Assembly (NCBI GenBank): GCA_027482185.1
Contig: JAIXWF010000015.1
Coordinates: 522,333 to 586,332 of the forward strand
DNA length: 64,000 nucleotides
Source of the DNA: Opitutaceae bacterium
GTDB taxonomy: Bacteria > Verrucomicrobiota > Verrucomicrobiia > Opitutales > Opitutaceae
Reading direction: 5' to 3'
In this document: positions 35,051-43,423 of the stretch, one piece after another
How the letters are laid out: each line of letters opens with the position of its first letter
How positions within the stretch are numbered: the stretch's first letter is position 1
Program-made: the position numbers and the translations under genes
Notes under the pieces: model-generated
Seen by the model: only the letters and a program-made list of their open reading frames with translations
Told to the model about the DNA's origin: nothing
Database searches by the model: none

Positions 35051-35064
35051 TTGATCGGCGTCAA
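35051..35064 (+). promoter_or_regulatory. FNR/DNR box in the divergent regulator promoter
   Basis: TTGATCGGCGTCAA fits TTGAT-N4-ATCAA with one mismatch. It lies between the DUF2249 remnant (start 35016) and the Crp/Fnr gene (start 35086), so it could give autoregulation and control the divergent gene. Confidence 0.75.
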
Positions 35065-35085
35065 CGCGCGCAACGAGATTCGGGC

Positions 35086-35796
35086 ATGCCTCCGTCGTCC
35101 GCCGAACGCCACGACCTGCGCCGGACGGCGTTGATCGCCACGTTGCGGCAAACCCGGATGTTCGCGGACCTCGGGCCGGAGGACATCGCGGCGGTGGCCG
35201 AGGCGTGCACCGTGCGCACGCTGGCGAAGGACGAGGCGCTGTTCCGCGAAGGCGACCGCAGCGAGGGCTTTTACATCGCGCAGAGCGGCTCGGTCAGCGT
35301 GTTCAAGGTCACACCGGACGGACGCGAACAGATCATCTGCGTTTTCCGCGCCCCGGAAAGCTTCGCCGAGGCGACTCTCGCGACGGTCGAGACCTACCCG
35401 GCCAACGCCGTCGCGCTCGAGCCCGCGCGGATCATCGTCGTGCAGCGGGCGCCGTTCCGGGAATTGCTCCGGCGCAAACCCGAGCTCTCGCTCCAGATGC
35501 TGGGCTCGATGAGCCTGCACCTGAAACATCTCGTGCAGACCCTCCAGGACTACAAGGGCCGGCCGATCGAGGGCCGCCTCGTGGACTGGTTGCTCCGCCA
35601 CCTGCCGGCCGGGGCGGACGCCCTCGAATTGCCGGTCACGAAGAAAAACCTCGCCGGCCAACTCGGCGTCACGAGCGAAACCCTGTCGCGCACACTCGCG
35701 CGCTTCCGGGACGAAAACCTGATCCGGGTGGACGGGCCGCGGATCCACTTCTTGGACCAAGCCGGCCTGCGCGCCTACCAGGAGCCCGCGATTTAG
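35086..35796 (+). CDS. Crp/Fnr-family regulator, DNR-like
   Basis: A 236-residue protein with a cyclic-nucleotide-binding-type beta-roll (about 20-140: EALFREGDRSEGFYIAQSGSVSVFKV, AEATLATVETYPANAVAL), a long dimer helix, and a C-terminal HTH (LPVTKKNLAGQLGVTSETLSRTLARF, about 185-210). The recognition helix has S-E-x-x-S-R, the type that reads TTGAT half-sites. The N-terminal cysteine cluster of Fnr is absent, so it is not an [4Fe-4S] oxygen sensor; NO sensing as in DNR/NnrR fits the neighbours (inference). The ATG at 35086 gives a normal N-terminus. Confidence 0.88.
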   Translation: MPPSSAERHDLRRTALIATLRQTRMFADLGPEDIAAVAEACTVRTLAKDEALFREGDRSEGFYIAQSGSVSVFKVTPDGREQIICVFRAPESFAEATLATVETYPANAVALEPARIIVVQRAPFRELLRRKPELSLQMLGSMSLHLKHLVQTLQDYKGRPIEGRLVDWLLRHLPAGADALELPVTKKNLAGQLGVTSETLSRTLARFRDENLIRVDGPRIHFLDQAGLRAYQEPAI

Positions 35797-35834
35797 GCGC
35801 CGCCGTCGCGCTTTGGCGCGGACCGCCCGCTGGT

Positions 35835-35848
35835 TTGACCTGGATCAA
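35835..35848 (+). promoter_or_regulatory. FNR/DNR box upstream of the cupin operon
   Basis: TTGACCTGGATCAA. Its centre is 41.5 bp before the A of the cupin ATG, so a class II promoter would give an almost leaderless transcript. TAGGCT at 35871-35876 is a possible -10. Confidence 0.85.
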
Positions 35849-35882
35849 GGCGCCGCCGGCCGCGCTCCGCTAGGCTGGCGCG

Positions 35883-36239
35883 ATGTCGACCCCGAGTCTG
35901 ATCGCCCCGGAGCAAGCGCAGGCCGTCAACCTCGCCGCCACCGGCGCCGGCACCGCCGCCGGCATCGTGAGCCGCACCGTTCTCGCGACGCCGGAATTGC
36001 GGCTCGTGCACTTCGCCTTCGACGCCGGCCAGGAACTCACGGCGCACACCAACCGCCGCCGCGCCGTCGTGCAGATTCTCTCCGGCACGGGCGAAATCTT
36101 TTTCAACGACCGCTGGCAACCGCTGCCCGCCGGCGCGCTCGTCCACCTCCCGCCTTCGCACCCGCACGCCGTGCGGGCCGGTGCCGGTCCGTTCACCATG
36201 CTGCTGACCCTGGCCGCCGACCCCGCGAACTCCGCCTAA
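35883..36239 (+). CDS. small cupin-domain protein
   Basis: A 118-residue single cupin barrel: VHFAFDAGQELTAHTNRRRAVVQILSG (motif 1, with one clear His) and LVHLPPSHPHAVRAG (motif 2). Cupins of this size accompany NO- and nitrite-metabolising genes in many DNR regulons, but their substrate is not known. It is first in an operon with DUF2249, 3 bp between them, and has an FNR/DNR box upstream. Confidence 0.82.
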   Translation: MSTPSLIAPEQAQAVNLAATGAGTAAGIVSRTVLATPELRLVHFAFDAGQELTAHTNRRRAVVQILSGTGEIFFNDRWQPLPAGALVHLPPSHPHAVRAGAGPFTMLLTLAADPANSA

Positions 36240-36242
36240 CCC

Positions 36243-36767
36243 ATGAAACCGTCCCCCCTCGCCGATCCCACGCACTTCGATGTGCGCGATATTCCCTGCC
36301 GCGTGAAGCACGCCCAGATCATCCAACGGTGGCACGACCTGCCGGTCGGCGGCCACTTCGTCCTGATCAACGACCACGACCCGGTCCCGCTCTACTACCA
36401 GTTCGAGGCGTTCTTCCCCGGGGCCTTCGCCTGGGATTATCTCAAGGCCGGACCGGAGGAATTCCACGTCAAGATCACCCGCCGCGCGGTCACCGCCGCG
36501 CCGGCCGCGCCCGTCCCGTCCTGCGGCCACACCGCGCCGGCGGCCCCAACCGCCGACGGCGAGCTCGATCTGCGCGGACTGCAGCCGCCGGAACCGATGC
36601 AGCGGATTCTCGAACGCGTGGAACAAACCCCGCCCGGCGGCATTTTGCGGGCCCGGACCGACCGCCAGCCGCTGCACCTGTTTTCCGAACTGCTCGCCCG
36701 CGGGGCCCAACCGCAGTCCGAACCGCTGCCCGACGGCGGTTGGCTGACCACGATCCGTTGCCGCTGA
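36243..36767 (+). CDS. protein with two DUF2249 domains
   Basis: A 174-residue protein. Domain 1 (about 12-80) has FDVRDIPCRVKHAQIIQRW, VLINDHDPVPLYYQFEAFFPGAFAWDYL and FHVKITR. Domain 2 (about 107-174) has LDLRGLQPPEPMQRILERV and GGWLTTIRCR. A linker with SCGHTAPAAP joins them. DUF2249 proteins are TusA-like in fold and are frequent in denitrification and NO-response gene sets. The role is unknown; sulfur or metal handling is possible. Confidence 0.85.
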   Translation: MKPSPLADPTHFDVRDIPCRVKHAQIIQRWHDLPVGGHFVLINDHDPVPLYYQFEAFFPGAFAWDYLKAGPEEFHVKITRRAVTAAPAAPVPSCGHTAPAAPTADGELDLRGLQPPEPMQRILERVEQTPPGGILRARTDRQPLHLFSELLARGAQPQSEPLPDGGWLTTIRCR

Positions 36768-36801
36768 GCCGTTCCCGGCCGGCCGGATACGTGCGCCGAA
36801 A

Positions 36802-38097
36802 ATGAAAACCCCGCCCGCACCCGCCCGCACCGTACCCTTGGTTACCGGGGCGCGCGTGCCGCTCGCGTTCATCGCCGGCGGCCTCGTTTTCTGGATGATC
36901 GCGACCGCGTGGCTCGCCGCGCGGCCCGAATTGCCCGGCCTGCCGTACGCGCATCCGGCGCTCGTGACGCTGGCCCACCTCTGGCTGCCGGGATTCTTGG
37001 TCAGCATCTGCATCGGCGTCATCTACCAGATGGCGCCCGTGGTGCTCGGCACCCCGCTCGCCGCGCCGCCCGGCCTGCTCTGGCTGCACCTCGGCCTGCA
37101 CTTCGGCGGCACCACCGGCCTCGTCCTCGGCCTCGGGAACAGCCGCTACGGTCTCGCCGCCGCCGCCGGCAGCGCCGTGACCGCCGGCACCTTGCTGCTC
37201 GCGCTCGCCGTCGGCCGGACGTTTGCGGCCAGCCGTCGGCGCGACGCCGTCGCCTCCTGTTTTCCCTTCGCGGCAACGTGGCTCGCACTCACCGCCGTCG
37301 CCGGGGTGACAGTCGCGCTCAACCGACGCGCTCCCTGGCTGCCGCTCGCCGTCACGGATCTGCTGCGGGCCCACGCCCATCTGGGATTGGCGGGGTTCTT
37401 CCTGACGTTGCTGCAGGGCGCGACGTTTCAACTGGTCCCGATGTTCACGCTGGCGGAGATCCGGCGGCCGCGGTGGATCGCCGGCGGCCTGCTCGCCACC
37501 CAATTCGGACTGGCCGGGCTCGCGCCATCGCTGGCCTTCGGCACACCGCGGGCCGCGATGGGCTGCGCCCTGCTCATCGCCCTCGGCGTCGGCGCCAGCG
37601 GGGCGGCGTTCGGCGCGACGCTGCGCGCCCGTCGCCGCCGGCCCCTCGAGCCGGGCGTGCGCGCGTTCGTCGGCGGCGCCATCCTGCTCGGTGCCGCCGC
37701 GGCCGCGGCCGTGCCGCTCGCCCGGCCGGACGGCGCCGCGCTCGCTCCGGGTGTCTACGGCGTGCTGCTCATCGCAGGCGCCCTCGGTCTCGCCGTGCTC
37801 GGCATGCTTGGGAAAATCGTGCCGTTTCTTGTCTGGATGCGGGCCTACGGACCGCGCGCGGGACGGCAACCCGTGCCGGCCGCCACGGCGCTCGGCTCGG
37901 CCCAACTCGAGCGCGTCTGGCTCGCCGCGCATCTCGCCGGCGTGGCTGGATTGCTCGTCGGCCTGCAAGCCGGCGAACCGGCCTGGCTCGCCGCCGGCGC
38001 CGCCTTGCTCGCCGGTGCCGCCGCCAGCCAGCTGCTGAACATGGGCCTGGTGATGAAACACCTCTTTCGCCCGGCGCGGGGCGCGGTTGTGCCATGA
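36802..38097 (+). CDS. His-rich polytopic membrane protein of the denitrification operon (NnrS/haem-copper-oxidase-I-like)
   Basis: A 431-residue protein with about 12 membrane helices. Conserved-looking segments are LVTLAHLWLPGFLVSICIG followed by VIYQMAPVVLG, LHLGLHFGG, LLRAHAHLGLAGFFLTLLQ followed by GATFQLVPMF, and LGMLGKIVPFLVWMRAYG. Several in-membrane His residues suggest haem binding. It resembles NnrS-type and cytochrome-oxidase-subunit-I-like proteins of NO metabolism, but it lacks the full His set of NorB, so I do not call it a NO reductase. It overlaps the MIP18 gene (ATGA). Confidence 0.65.
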   Translation: MKTPPAPARTVPLVTGARVPLAFIAGGLVFWMIATAWLAARPELPGLPYAHPALVTLAHLWLPGFLVSICIGVIYQMAPVVLGTPLAAPPGLLWLHLGLHFGGTTGLVLGLGNSRYGLAAAAGSAVTAGTLLLALAVGRTFAASRRRDAVASCFPFAATWLALTAVAGVTVALNRRAPWLPLAVTDLLRAHAHLGLAGFFLTLLQGATFQLVPMFTLAEIRRPRWIAGGLLATQFGLAGLAPSLAFGTPRAAMGCALLIALGVGASGAAFGATLRARRRRPLEPGVRAFVGGAILLGAAAAAAVPLARPDGAALAPGVYGVLLIAGALGLAVLGMLGKIVPFLVWMRAYGPRAGRQPVPAATALGSAQLERVWLAAHLAGVAGLLVGLQAGEPAWLAAGAALLAGAAASQLLNMGLVMKHLFRPARGAVVP

Positions 38098-38414
38098 ACG
38101 CCGCCGACGCCGTCCCGCCCGCCGTGCTTGCCGCCTGCGCCGGCGTGCACGATCCCGAATTCGGACTCAGCATCGTCGACCTCGGACTCATTGTCGGCGC
38201 CACTTTGGCGGATCGGGAGGCGACGGTGGCCATGACGCTCACGACGCCGTCGTGCCCGGCCGGCGAGGTGATCGCGGAGGCCGTGCGGTCGGCCGTGGCG
38301 GCCCTGCCGGAGGTGGATGCCGTTGCGGTTGAATTTGTCTGGGAACCGCCCTGGACCCCGGAGCGCATCACCCCGGCCGGCCGGCGCCGGCTCGGCTGGG
38401 CGGATCCGGACTGA
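38094..38414 (+). CDS. MIP18/DUF59 (PaaD/SufT-like) protein
   Basis: A 106-residue protein with DPEFGLSIVDLGLIVGATL (about 19-37) and TTPSCPAGEVIAEAV (about 51-65), the family core with its single conserved Cys. These proteins help assemble iron-sulfur clusters; here it may serve an enzyme of the anaerobic regulon. It starts in the stop codon of the preceding membrane protein gene. Confidence 0.85.
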   Translation: MNAADAVPPAVLAACAGVHDPEFGLSIVDLGLIVGATLADREATVAMTLTTPSCPAGEVIAEAVRSAVAALPEVDAVAVEFVWEPPWTPERITPAGRRRLGWADPD

Positions 38415-38424
38415 CCCGCCGCGG

Positions 38425-38438
38425 TTGACGCGCATCAA
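38425..38438 (+). promoter_or_regulatory. FNR/DNR box upstream of the YwiC-like gene
   Basis: TTGACGCGCATCAA. The centre is 41.5 bp before the ATG at 38473, exactly the same spacing as the cupin box. It starts 11 bp after the stop of the MIP18 gene. Confidence 0.85.
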
Positions 38439-38472
38439 GGCGGCGTAGGCGGGAGTGTGCCACGCTCGGCCG

Positions 38473-39273
38473 ATGTCCCCGCACCCGCCTCCCGTCCCGG
38501 CAACTCCCGTTTCGCTTTGGTCCGACGTGGTGCGGCCGAAAGAGCACGGCAGCTGGTCGCTCGCCTTCGAACCGCTGGCGCTCGGCCTGCTGGTCGCGCC
38601 CTCGTTTCCGGGCGCCCTGCTGGCCGGAGCCTTGGCCGCGGCGTTCTTCGCGCGCCGGCCGTTGCGTCTGGCGTGGTCCGAGCCCGGCCCGGCCCGGAGG
38701 CGGCGCGCCCGGTTTGCGCTGGGGCTCTGCGCCGGCACGGCCCTCGCCGCCCTGGGCGGAGCGGTCGCGCTCGCCGGCCCCGGGTGGCTCCCTTGGCTCG
38801 TTCCGGCGGCCGCGGGCGCCGCGGCCTTCGCGTGGTTCGACGCCCGAGGGGCCGGCCGCGAGGAAGCGGCGGAGCTCGCGGGCGCCGCCGCGTTCGCGCT
38901 GACGCCGTCGGCCCTGGCTATCCTCGGCGGCCTGCCGGCCGGTCCGGCCGCGGCCCTCGGGTTCATGATGGCGGCGCGGGCAGTGCCGTCCGTCGCGTTC
39001 GTCCGGGCCTTCCTGCGGGCGGCCAAGACCGGCCTGCGGCGCGACGGCCCCGCGGTGGGGCTGTCGCTCTGCGCCCTGGCCGGTGCGGTCCTGCTGGCGT
39101 TCCGGGGCTGGGCCCCGGCCGCCGCGCCAGCCGCCGCGGCCGCGCTCGCGCTGCGGACTTTTGTAGTGCTGATCTGGTTACGTCCGGCTTGGCGGGCGCG
39201 GACCCTCGGCATGGCCGAGACCGGCTTCGGTCTCGCCTACGCGGGCACGCTGGCGGCGGCGTGGCCGGCCTGA
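38473..39273 (+). CDS. YwiC-like membrane protein
   Basis: A 266-residue protein with about eight to nine helices. It begins with the family hallmark RPKEHGSWSLAFEPLALGLL (about 22-41). In Bacillus, ywiC sits between fnr and narG, so presence in an anaerobic respiration regulon fits. Function unknown; a UbiA-like fold is possible. The ATG at 38473 is preferred to the GTG at 38455, which lies in the promoter. Confidence 0.8.
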   Translation: MSPHPPPVPATPVSLWSDVVRPKEHGSWSLAFEPLALGLLVAPSFPGALLAGALAAAFFARRPLRLAWSEPGPARRRRARFALGLCAGTALAALGGAVALAGPGWLPWLVPAAAGAAAFAWFDARGAGREEAAELAGAAAFALTPSALAILGGLPAGPAAALGFMMAARAVPSVAFVRAFLRAAKTGLRRDGPAVGLSLCALAGAVLLAFRGWAPAAAPAAAAALALRTFVVLIWLRPAWRARTLGMAETGFGLAYAGTLAAAWPA

Positions 39274-39291
39274 CGTCAAACCCGCCGGCGG

Positions 39292-39305
39292 TTGACCTGC
39301 ATCAA
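39292..39305 (+). promoter_or_regulatory. nirK: FNR/DNR box upstream of nirK
   Basis: TTGACCTGCATCAA, with a possible -10 TATCTT at 39328-39333. This would place the box at about -41.5 and the transcript start near 39340, 13 bp before the nirK ATG. Confidence 0.88.
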
Positions 39306-39352
39306 GGCGGCCGGGGCGCCGCCGGGATATCTTGGCGCCACTGCCATCGCCC

Positions 39353-40861
39353 ATGAAAAACCAACCGCTCCCCCGTCGCCTTGCCGCCCTCCTCCTCGCG
39401 GCCGCCGGCTTCCTGCCGGCCCCGCTGCCCGCCTCCGAAGGAACCGTGCTCGCCGCCGCGGGCCGCGCACCCCTCGCCGCCGACCTGCCCGTCGAAGTCG
39501 CCCTCCTCACCGAGGCGCCCGCCGTGCCGCCGCCGATCACCCGCCGCCACCCCGCCAAGGTCGTCGTGCGCCTCGAGGTGCGCGAGGTCGTGAAACGGTT
39601 GGCCGACGGCGTCGAGTACACGTTCTGGACCTTCGGCGGCAATGTCCCCGGCTCCTTCATCCGCGTGCGCGAGGGCGACTTCGTCGAGTTCCACCTCGAC
39701 AACCACCCGACCTCGAAGGTGCCGCACAACATCGACCTCCACGCCGTCACCGGCCCCGGCGGCGGCGCCGCCTCGTCGTTCACCGCGCCGGGCCACTCGT
39801 CGCAGTTCTCGTTCACCGCCCTCAACCCCGGCCTCTTCGTCTACCACTGCGCCACCGCGCCGGTCCCGATGCACATCGCGAACGGCATGTACGGCCTGAT
39901 CCTCGTCGAGCCGAAGGACGGTTTCCCGAAGGTCGACCGCGAGTACTACGTGATGCAGGGCGAGTTCTACACCGCCGGCCGCCACGGCGAACCTGGCCTG
40001 CAATCCTTCGACCCCGCCAAAGCCGAGGACGAACGCGCGCCTTACATCGTGTTCAACGGCGCCGTCGGCTCCCTCGTCGGCGACCGCGCTCTCCAGGCCA
40101 AGGTCGGCGAAACGGTGCGCCTCTACTTCGGCGTGGGCGGGCCGAACATCACCTCTTCGTTCCACGTCATCGGCGAGATCTTCGACACCGTCTACCTCGA
40201 GGGGGGCGTCCACGCGGCCCAACGCCACGTGCAGACCACGATGGTGCCCTCCGGCGGCTCGACCATCGTCGACTTCAGGATCGACGTACCCGGCACCTAC
40301 GTCCTCGTCGACCACTCGCTCTCGCGCGCTTTCAACAAGGGCGCCATCGGCATGCTCAAGGCCGCGGGCCCCGAAAATCCGCTCATCTATTCCGGCAAGG
40401 AAGTCGACGAGGTGTACATCGGCCAGGCCTCGGATGCCGGCGTCGCGGCCAGCAAACGCGAGGCCGAGCTGACCATCGCCAAAGACAAGGCCATCGCGGC
40501 CAACCCGGAGATCGCGAATCTCACCGCCGAAATCCGCCTCGAGCGCGGCAAGAAAGTGTTCCTCACGTCGTGCTTCGCCTGCCACATGGCCAACGGCGAA
40601 GGCCTGCCGGGCGTGTTCCCGCCGCTCGCGAAGTCCGACTTCCTCGCCGCCGACAAGGACCGCGCGATCAAGGCCGTGCTCAAAGGCCTCAGCGGGCCGA
40701 TCACCGTCAACGGCAAACCCTACAACAACCTGATGCCGCCCCAGGATCTGAGCGACGACCAAACGGCCGACGTCCTTACCTACGTCATGAACAGCTGGGG
40801 CAACGCCATGGGCTCCGTCTCCGCCGCCGACGTCAAACGCGTCCGCAGCGACAACAAGTGA
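39353..40861 (+). CDS. nirK: copper nitrite reductase with C-terminal cytochrome c domain
   Basis: A 502-residue periplasmic enzyme reducing nitrite to NO. Signal peptide 1-28. Type 1 Cu ligands: His125, Cys166, His174, Met179 ([25 protein letters not shown]). Type 2 Cu ligands: His130, His165 and His321 (VDHSLSRAF). Asp128 and His271 ([13 protein letters not shown]) are the catalytic pair. The C-terminus (about 395-500) is a cytochrome c with CFACH (407-411) and a Met ligand probably in NLMPPQDL. This makes it a NirK-cyt c fusion that can take electrons directly through its own haem. The ATG at 39353 gives the signal peptide. Confidence 0.95.
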   Translation: MKNQPLPRRLAALLLAAAGFLPAPLPASEGTVLAAAGRAPLAADLPVEVALLTEAPAVPPPITRRHPAKVVVRLEVREVVKRLADGVEYTFWTFGGNVPGSFIRVREGDFVEFHLDNHPTSKVPHNIDLHAVTGPGGGAASSFTAPGHSSQFSFTALNPGLFVYHCATAPVPMHIANGMYGLILVEPKDGFPKVDREYYVMQGEFYTAGRHGEPGLQSFDPAKAEDERAPYIVFNGAVGSLVGDRALQAKVGETVRLYFGVGGPNITSSFHVIGEIFDTVYLEGGVHAAQRHVQTTMVPSGGSTIVDFRIDVPGTYVLVDHSLSRAFNKGAIGMLKAAGPENPLIYSGKEVDEVYIGQASDAGVAASKREAELTIAKDKAIAANPEIANLTAEIRLERGKKVFLTSCFACHMANGEGLPGVFPPLAKSDFLAADKDRAIKAVLKGLSGPITVNGKPYNNLMPPQDLSDDQTADVLTYVMNSWGNAMGSVSAADVKRVRSDNK

Positions 40862-40886
40862 TCGCGGCCCCTTCGCCCGTGCACTC

Positions 40887-41711
40887 ATGAAAACCGGCCT
40901 CCCGCTGCTCCTGCTCGTCCTCGCCGCCGCACCCGCGCCGGCCGAGTCGGCGCCGCGGCCGGAGGCCGAACGCGCGGCCGTGCTGGTCGCCGTGCCCGCC
41001 GGTACCTACGCGCCGCTGCTGCGCCAGCGCGACGAGCCGGCGGAGGTTTCCGTCGCACCGTTTCTCCTCGAAGCCCGACCCGTCACGAACGCGGAATTCC
41101 TCGCCTTCGTGACCGCCCACCCGCGTTGGCGGCGCTCGCGCGTCGGCCCGCTCTTCGCGGATCGCGGCTACCTCGCCCACTGGGCCGGCGAGCTCGAACT
41201 CGGGCCGGGCGCTCCCGCCGACGCCCCGGTCGTGCGCGTCTCGTGGTTCGCCGCGCGGGCCTTCGCCGCCGCGCGCGGCCGCCGGCTGCCCACCACCGCC
41301 GAATGGGAACGCGCCGCCGCCGCCGGCTTTGCCGGCCCCGACGGAGCCAAAGAACCCGGCTTTCAGGCCGCGCTCCTCGCCTGGCTCACGCGGCCGACGC
41401 CCGCCGTGCTGCCGGCGGCCGGCTCCGGCCGGCCCAACCACCTCGGCCTGCGCGATCTCCACGGTCTCGTCTGGGAATGGGTCGACGATTTCGGCACCGC
41501 CATGACCACCGGCGAATCGCGCGCCGACACCGGCCTAGAACGCAATCTCTTCTGCGGTGCCGGCGCCGCCGGCGCCCGCGATCTCACCGACTATCCCGCG
41601 TTCATGCGCACCGGACTCCGCAGCTCCCTGCGCGGCTCCTACACCGTCCCGAACCTCGGCTTCCGCTGCGCCCAATCCCTCCCCGCCTCCCCGCCCTCCG
41701 CCGAACCATGA
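40887..41711 (+). CDS. nirV: NirV-like protein with formylglycine-generating-enzyme (SUMF1) fold
   Basis: A 274-residue protein with a signal peptide (1-19) and a FGE-sulfatase domain: EARPVTNAEFLAFV, VRVSWFAARAFAAARGRRLPT, TAEWERAAAAG, GLRDLHGLVWEWVDDF, LRGSYTVPNLGFRCA. The two catalytic Cys of true FGE are not in the usual place near the C-terminus (a Cys remains in GFRCA), so activity on sulfatases is doubtful. NirV genes follow nirK in several denitrifiers. It lies 25 bp after nirK and overlaps the next gene (ATGA). Confidence 0.83.
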   Translation: MKTGLPLLLLVLAAAPAPAESAPRPEAERAAVLVAVPAGTYAPLLRQRDEPAEVSVAPFLLEARPVTNAEFLAFVTAHPRWRRSRVGPLFADRGYLAHWAGELELGPGAPADAPVVRVSWFAARAFAAARGRRLPTTAEWERAAAAGFAGPDGAKEPGFQAALLAWLTRPTPAVLPAAGSGRPNHLGLRDLHGLVWEWVDDFGTAMTTGESRADTGLERNLFCGAGAAGARDLTDYPAFMRTGLRSSLRGSYTVPNLGFRCAQSLPASPPSAEP

Positions 41712-42367
41712 ACACCCTCGCCCACTCCCTGCTTCTGTCCGCTTGCGCCACGCTCGCCGCGTCCGCCCTTTCCGCCGCCGATCCGGCCCCCTGCTGCCCC
41801 GCCCCGGCGCCGGCCGCCGCCGCCCCGGCCGCCTGCTGTGTACCCGAAAAAACGCATACGGCCGCGCGGCCGACCACCGAAAAGTCGCTTTACCAACTCG
41901 ACCGGACCTGGACCAACGACGCCGGCAAGGCCGTGACGCTGGCGTCGCTCCGCGGCCGTCCGGTCGCGATCGCGATGTTCTTCGCGCAATGCGAGTACGC
42001 CTGCCCCGTGATCGTGAACGATCTCAAACGCCTCCGCGCTTCCCTGCCCGAAGCCCAACGCGCCGGTCTGCAGATCGTCCTCGTGAGCTTCGACACCGCC
42101 CGCGACACACCCGCCGCGCTGCGCGCGTTCCGCGCCCGCATGGACCTCGACGCCGGCTGGACGCTCCTGCGCGGCGAATCCGACGCCGTGCAGGATCTCG
42201 CCATGCTGCTCGGCGTGAAATTCAAGGCCGATGCCCGCGGGCAATTCGCGCACTCGAATATCATCACTGTGCTCAACGCCGAAGGCGAAATCGTCCACCA
42301 AGTCGCCGGCCTGAACGCCGATCTCAGCGAGGCTGCGCTCCGCACGAGCCAACTCGCGGCCAAGTAA
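41708..42367 (+). CDS. SCO1/SenC family copper/redox protein
   Basis: A 219-residue exported thioredoxin-fold protein. The copper site is Cys95 and Cys99 in FAQCEYACP with His182 in QFAHSNIIT. Such proteins metallate Cu centres of oxidases and nitrous-oxide or nitrite reductases, here most likely NirK. The segment between signal peptide and domain is unusual, with CC at 29-30 and 43-44 in an Ala/Pro-rich stretch, which could bind further copper. It ends the nirK-nirV-sco operon. Confidence 0.9.
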   Translation: MNTLAHSLLLSACATLAASALSAADPAPCCPAPAPAAAAPAACCVPEKTHTAARPTTEKSLYQLDRTWTNDAGKAVTLASLRGRPVAIAMFFAQCEYACPVIVNDLKRLRASLPEAQRAGLQIVLVSFDTARDTPAALRAFRARMDLDAGWTLLRGESDAVQDLAMLLGVKFKADARGQFAHSNIITVLNAEGEIVHQVAGLNADLSEAALRTSQLAAK

Positions 42368-42390
42368 GGAATCGCTCGGCCCGGACGGCG

Positions 42391-43290
42391 TCAGCGCCGC
42401 CGCCGGATCACGGCCACGGCCAACGCCGCCCCGCCCGCCAGCACCGCCCACGTCGCAGGTTCGGGAATCGCGGTGAACGCGCCGAAGGTGTAGCCGTCGG
42501 CCGCCAACTGCGTGTTGATCGCGTTGTAGTACGCCGGCACGAGCACGTCGAAGGTGCGCACCGGCGAACTCGTGCCGTCGATCGCGGAATGCGTGCCGAT
42601 CAAGGCCAGCGTGCCGTTGATCGGGAAAAACGTCGGGCTGCCCGAATCGCCGCCCTGACCCTGCGTCTGGCCCGTGACCGAATCGTAGTCGGTCACGAAG
42701 AGCGTGTTGTCCGTGACGCCGTTCGGCGCCCCGAAGGGCAGCATGTCCGCATTGAAGGCGGAATCGAGCGTGTTGCTCCCGGCGCGGCCGCCGCTCCCGA
42801 AGACCGCCACGTTCAGGCCGTGGTACTGCGCCCCCGAGCCCAGCAGGAGCGTGGAATAGTGCGTGATGTTGTCGCTCCCGGAAATCGGCGCCGTGAGGCG
42901 GCCGATCATCAGGTCGGAACTCACGCCCGCGCTGTGTTGGATCACGCTCGTGCTGTCGACGGTGTAGCTCCGGACCACGCCGTCGGTGCCCAGAAACGAA
43001 ACCGTGGCCCCGGCGCCGATGCCGACATGCGCCGCCGTCAGGAAGTGCTGCGGCGAGATCAGCGTCACGCCGAAGTTGCCCGTCGACCAACCGATGCCCG
43101 ACAGGTTGTAGCCGCTGTAGAGAAACGAGGCGTTGGCCACGGGGCTGCCCGGAAAGCCGGAGCTGAACCGCTCGTGCGTCGTCGCGCTGTAGTTGAACAC
43201 GTCGAGTGCGCGGGCCGCGGGCGCCGGCGCGAGCACGCACACCGCACCCAGCAGGGAAAACAACGACGGCAGATGAAATTTCGAAGGCAT
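42391..43290 (-). CDS. secreted trypsin-like serine protease with PEP-CTERM tail
   Basis: A 299-residue protein with a signal peptide (1-29). The triad is His88 (LTAAHV), Asp126 (SSDLMIGRL) and Ser216 (GQGGDSGSP). The end is IPEPATWAVLAGGAALAVAVIRRRR, a classical PEP-CTERM sorting signal. It would be exported and anchored or released through exosortase processing. The ATG at 43290 begins the signal peptide; the open frame upstream is Arg/Gly-rich and antisense to the next gene. No terminator is seen in the 23 bp to the convergent sco stop. Confidence 0.85.
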   Translation of the reverse strand: MPSKFHLPSLFSLLGAVCVLAPAPAARALDVFNYSATTHERFSSGFPGSPVANASFLYSGYNLSGIGWSTGNFGVTLISPQHFLTAAHVGIGAGATVSFLGTDGVVRSYTVDSTSVIQHSAGVSSDLMIGRLTAPISGSDNITHYSTLLLGSGAQYHGLNVAVFGSGGRAGSNTLDSAFNADMLPFGAPNGVTDNTLFVTDYDSVTGQTQGQGGDSGSPTFFPINGTLALIGTHSAIDGTSSPVRTFDVLVPAYYNAINTQLAADGYTFGAFTAIPEPATWAVLAGGAALAVAVIRRRR

Positions 43291-43423
43291 GGGACCGGGG
43301 GAAAAGGAAGGACGCCGCGCGCGACCCAACCCGAATCCGCGCGCAGGGGAAATCCTTTTCCTTTTCGCACCCGGACCGGAATCGCACTTGCACGCCCCCG
43401 CGCGCGGCGCGACACCATCCCGC

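Noticed and set aside
36802..38097. Nitric oxide reductase NorB
   Set aside because: The full set of six His and the Glu residues of NorB cannot be found; only a partial resemblance remains.
40887..41711. Formylglycine-generating enzyme that activates the sulfatases
   Set aside because: It is coupled to nirK and sco, and the usual catalytic Cys pair is not evident; NirV-like is the better call.
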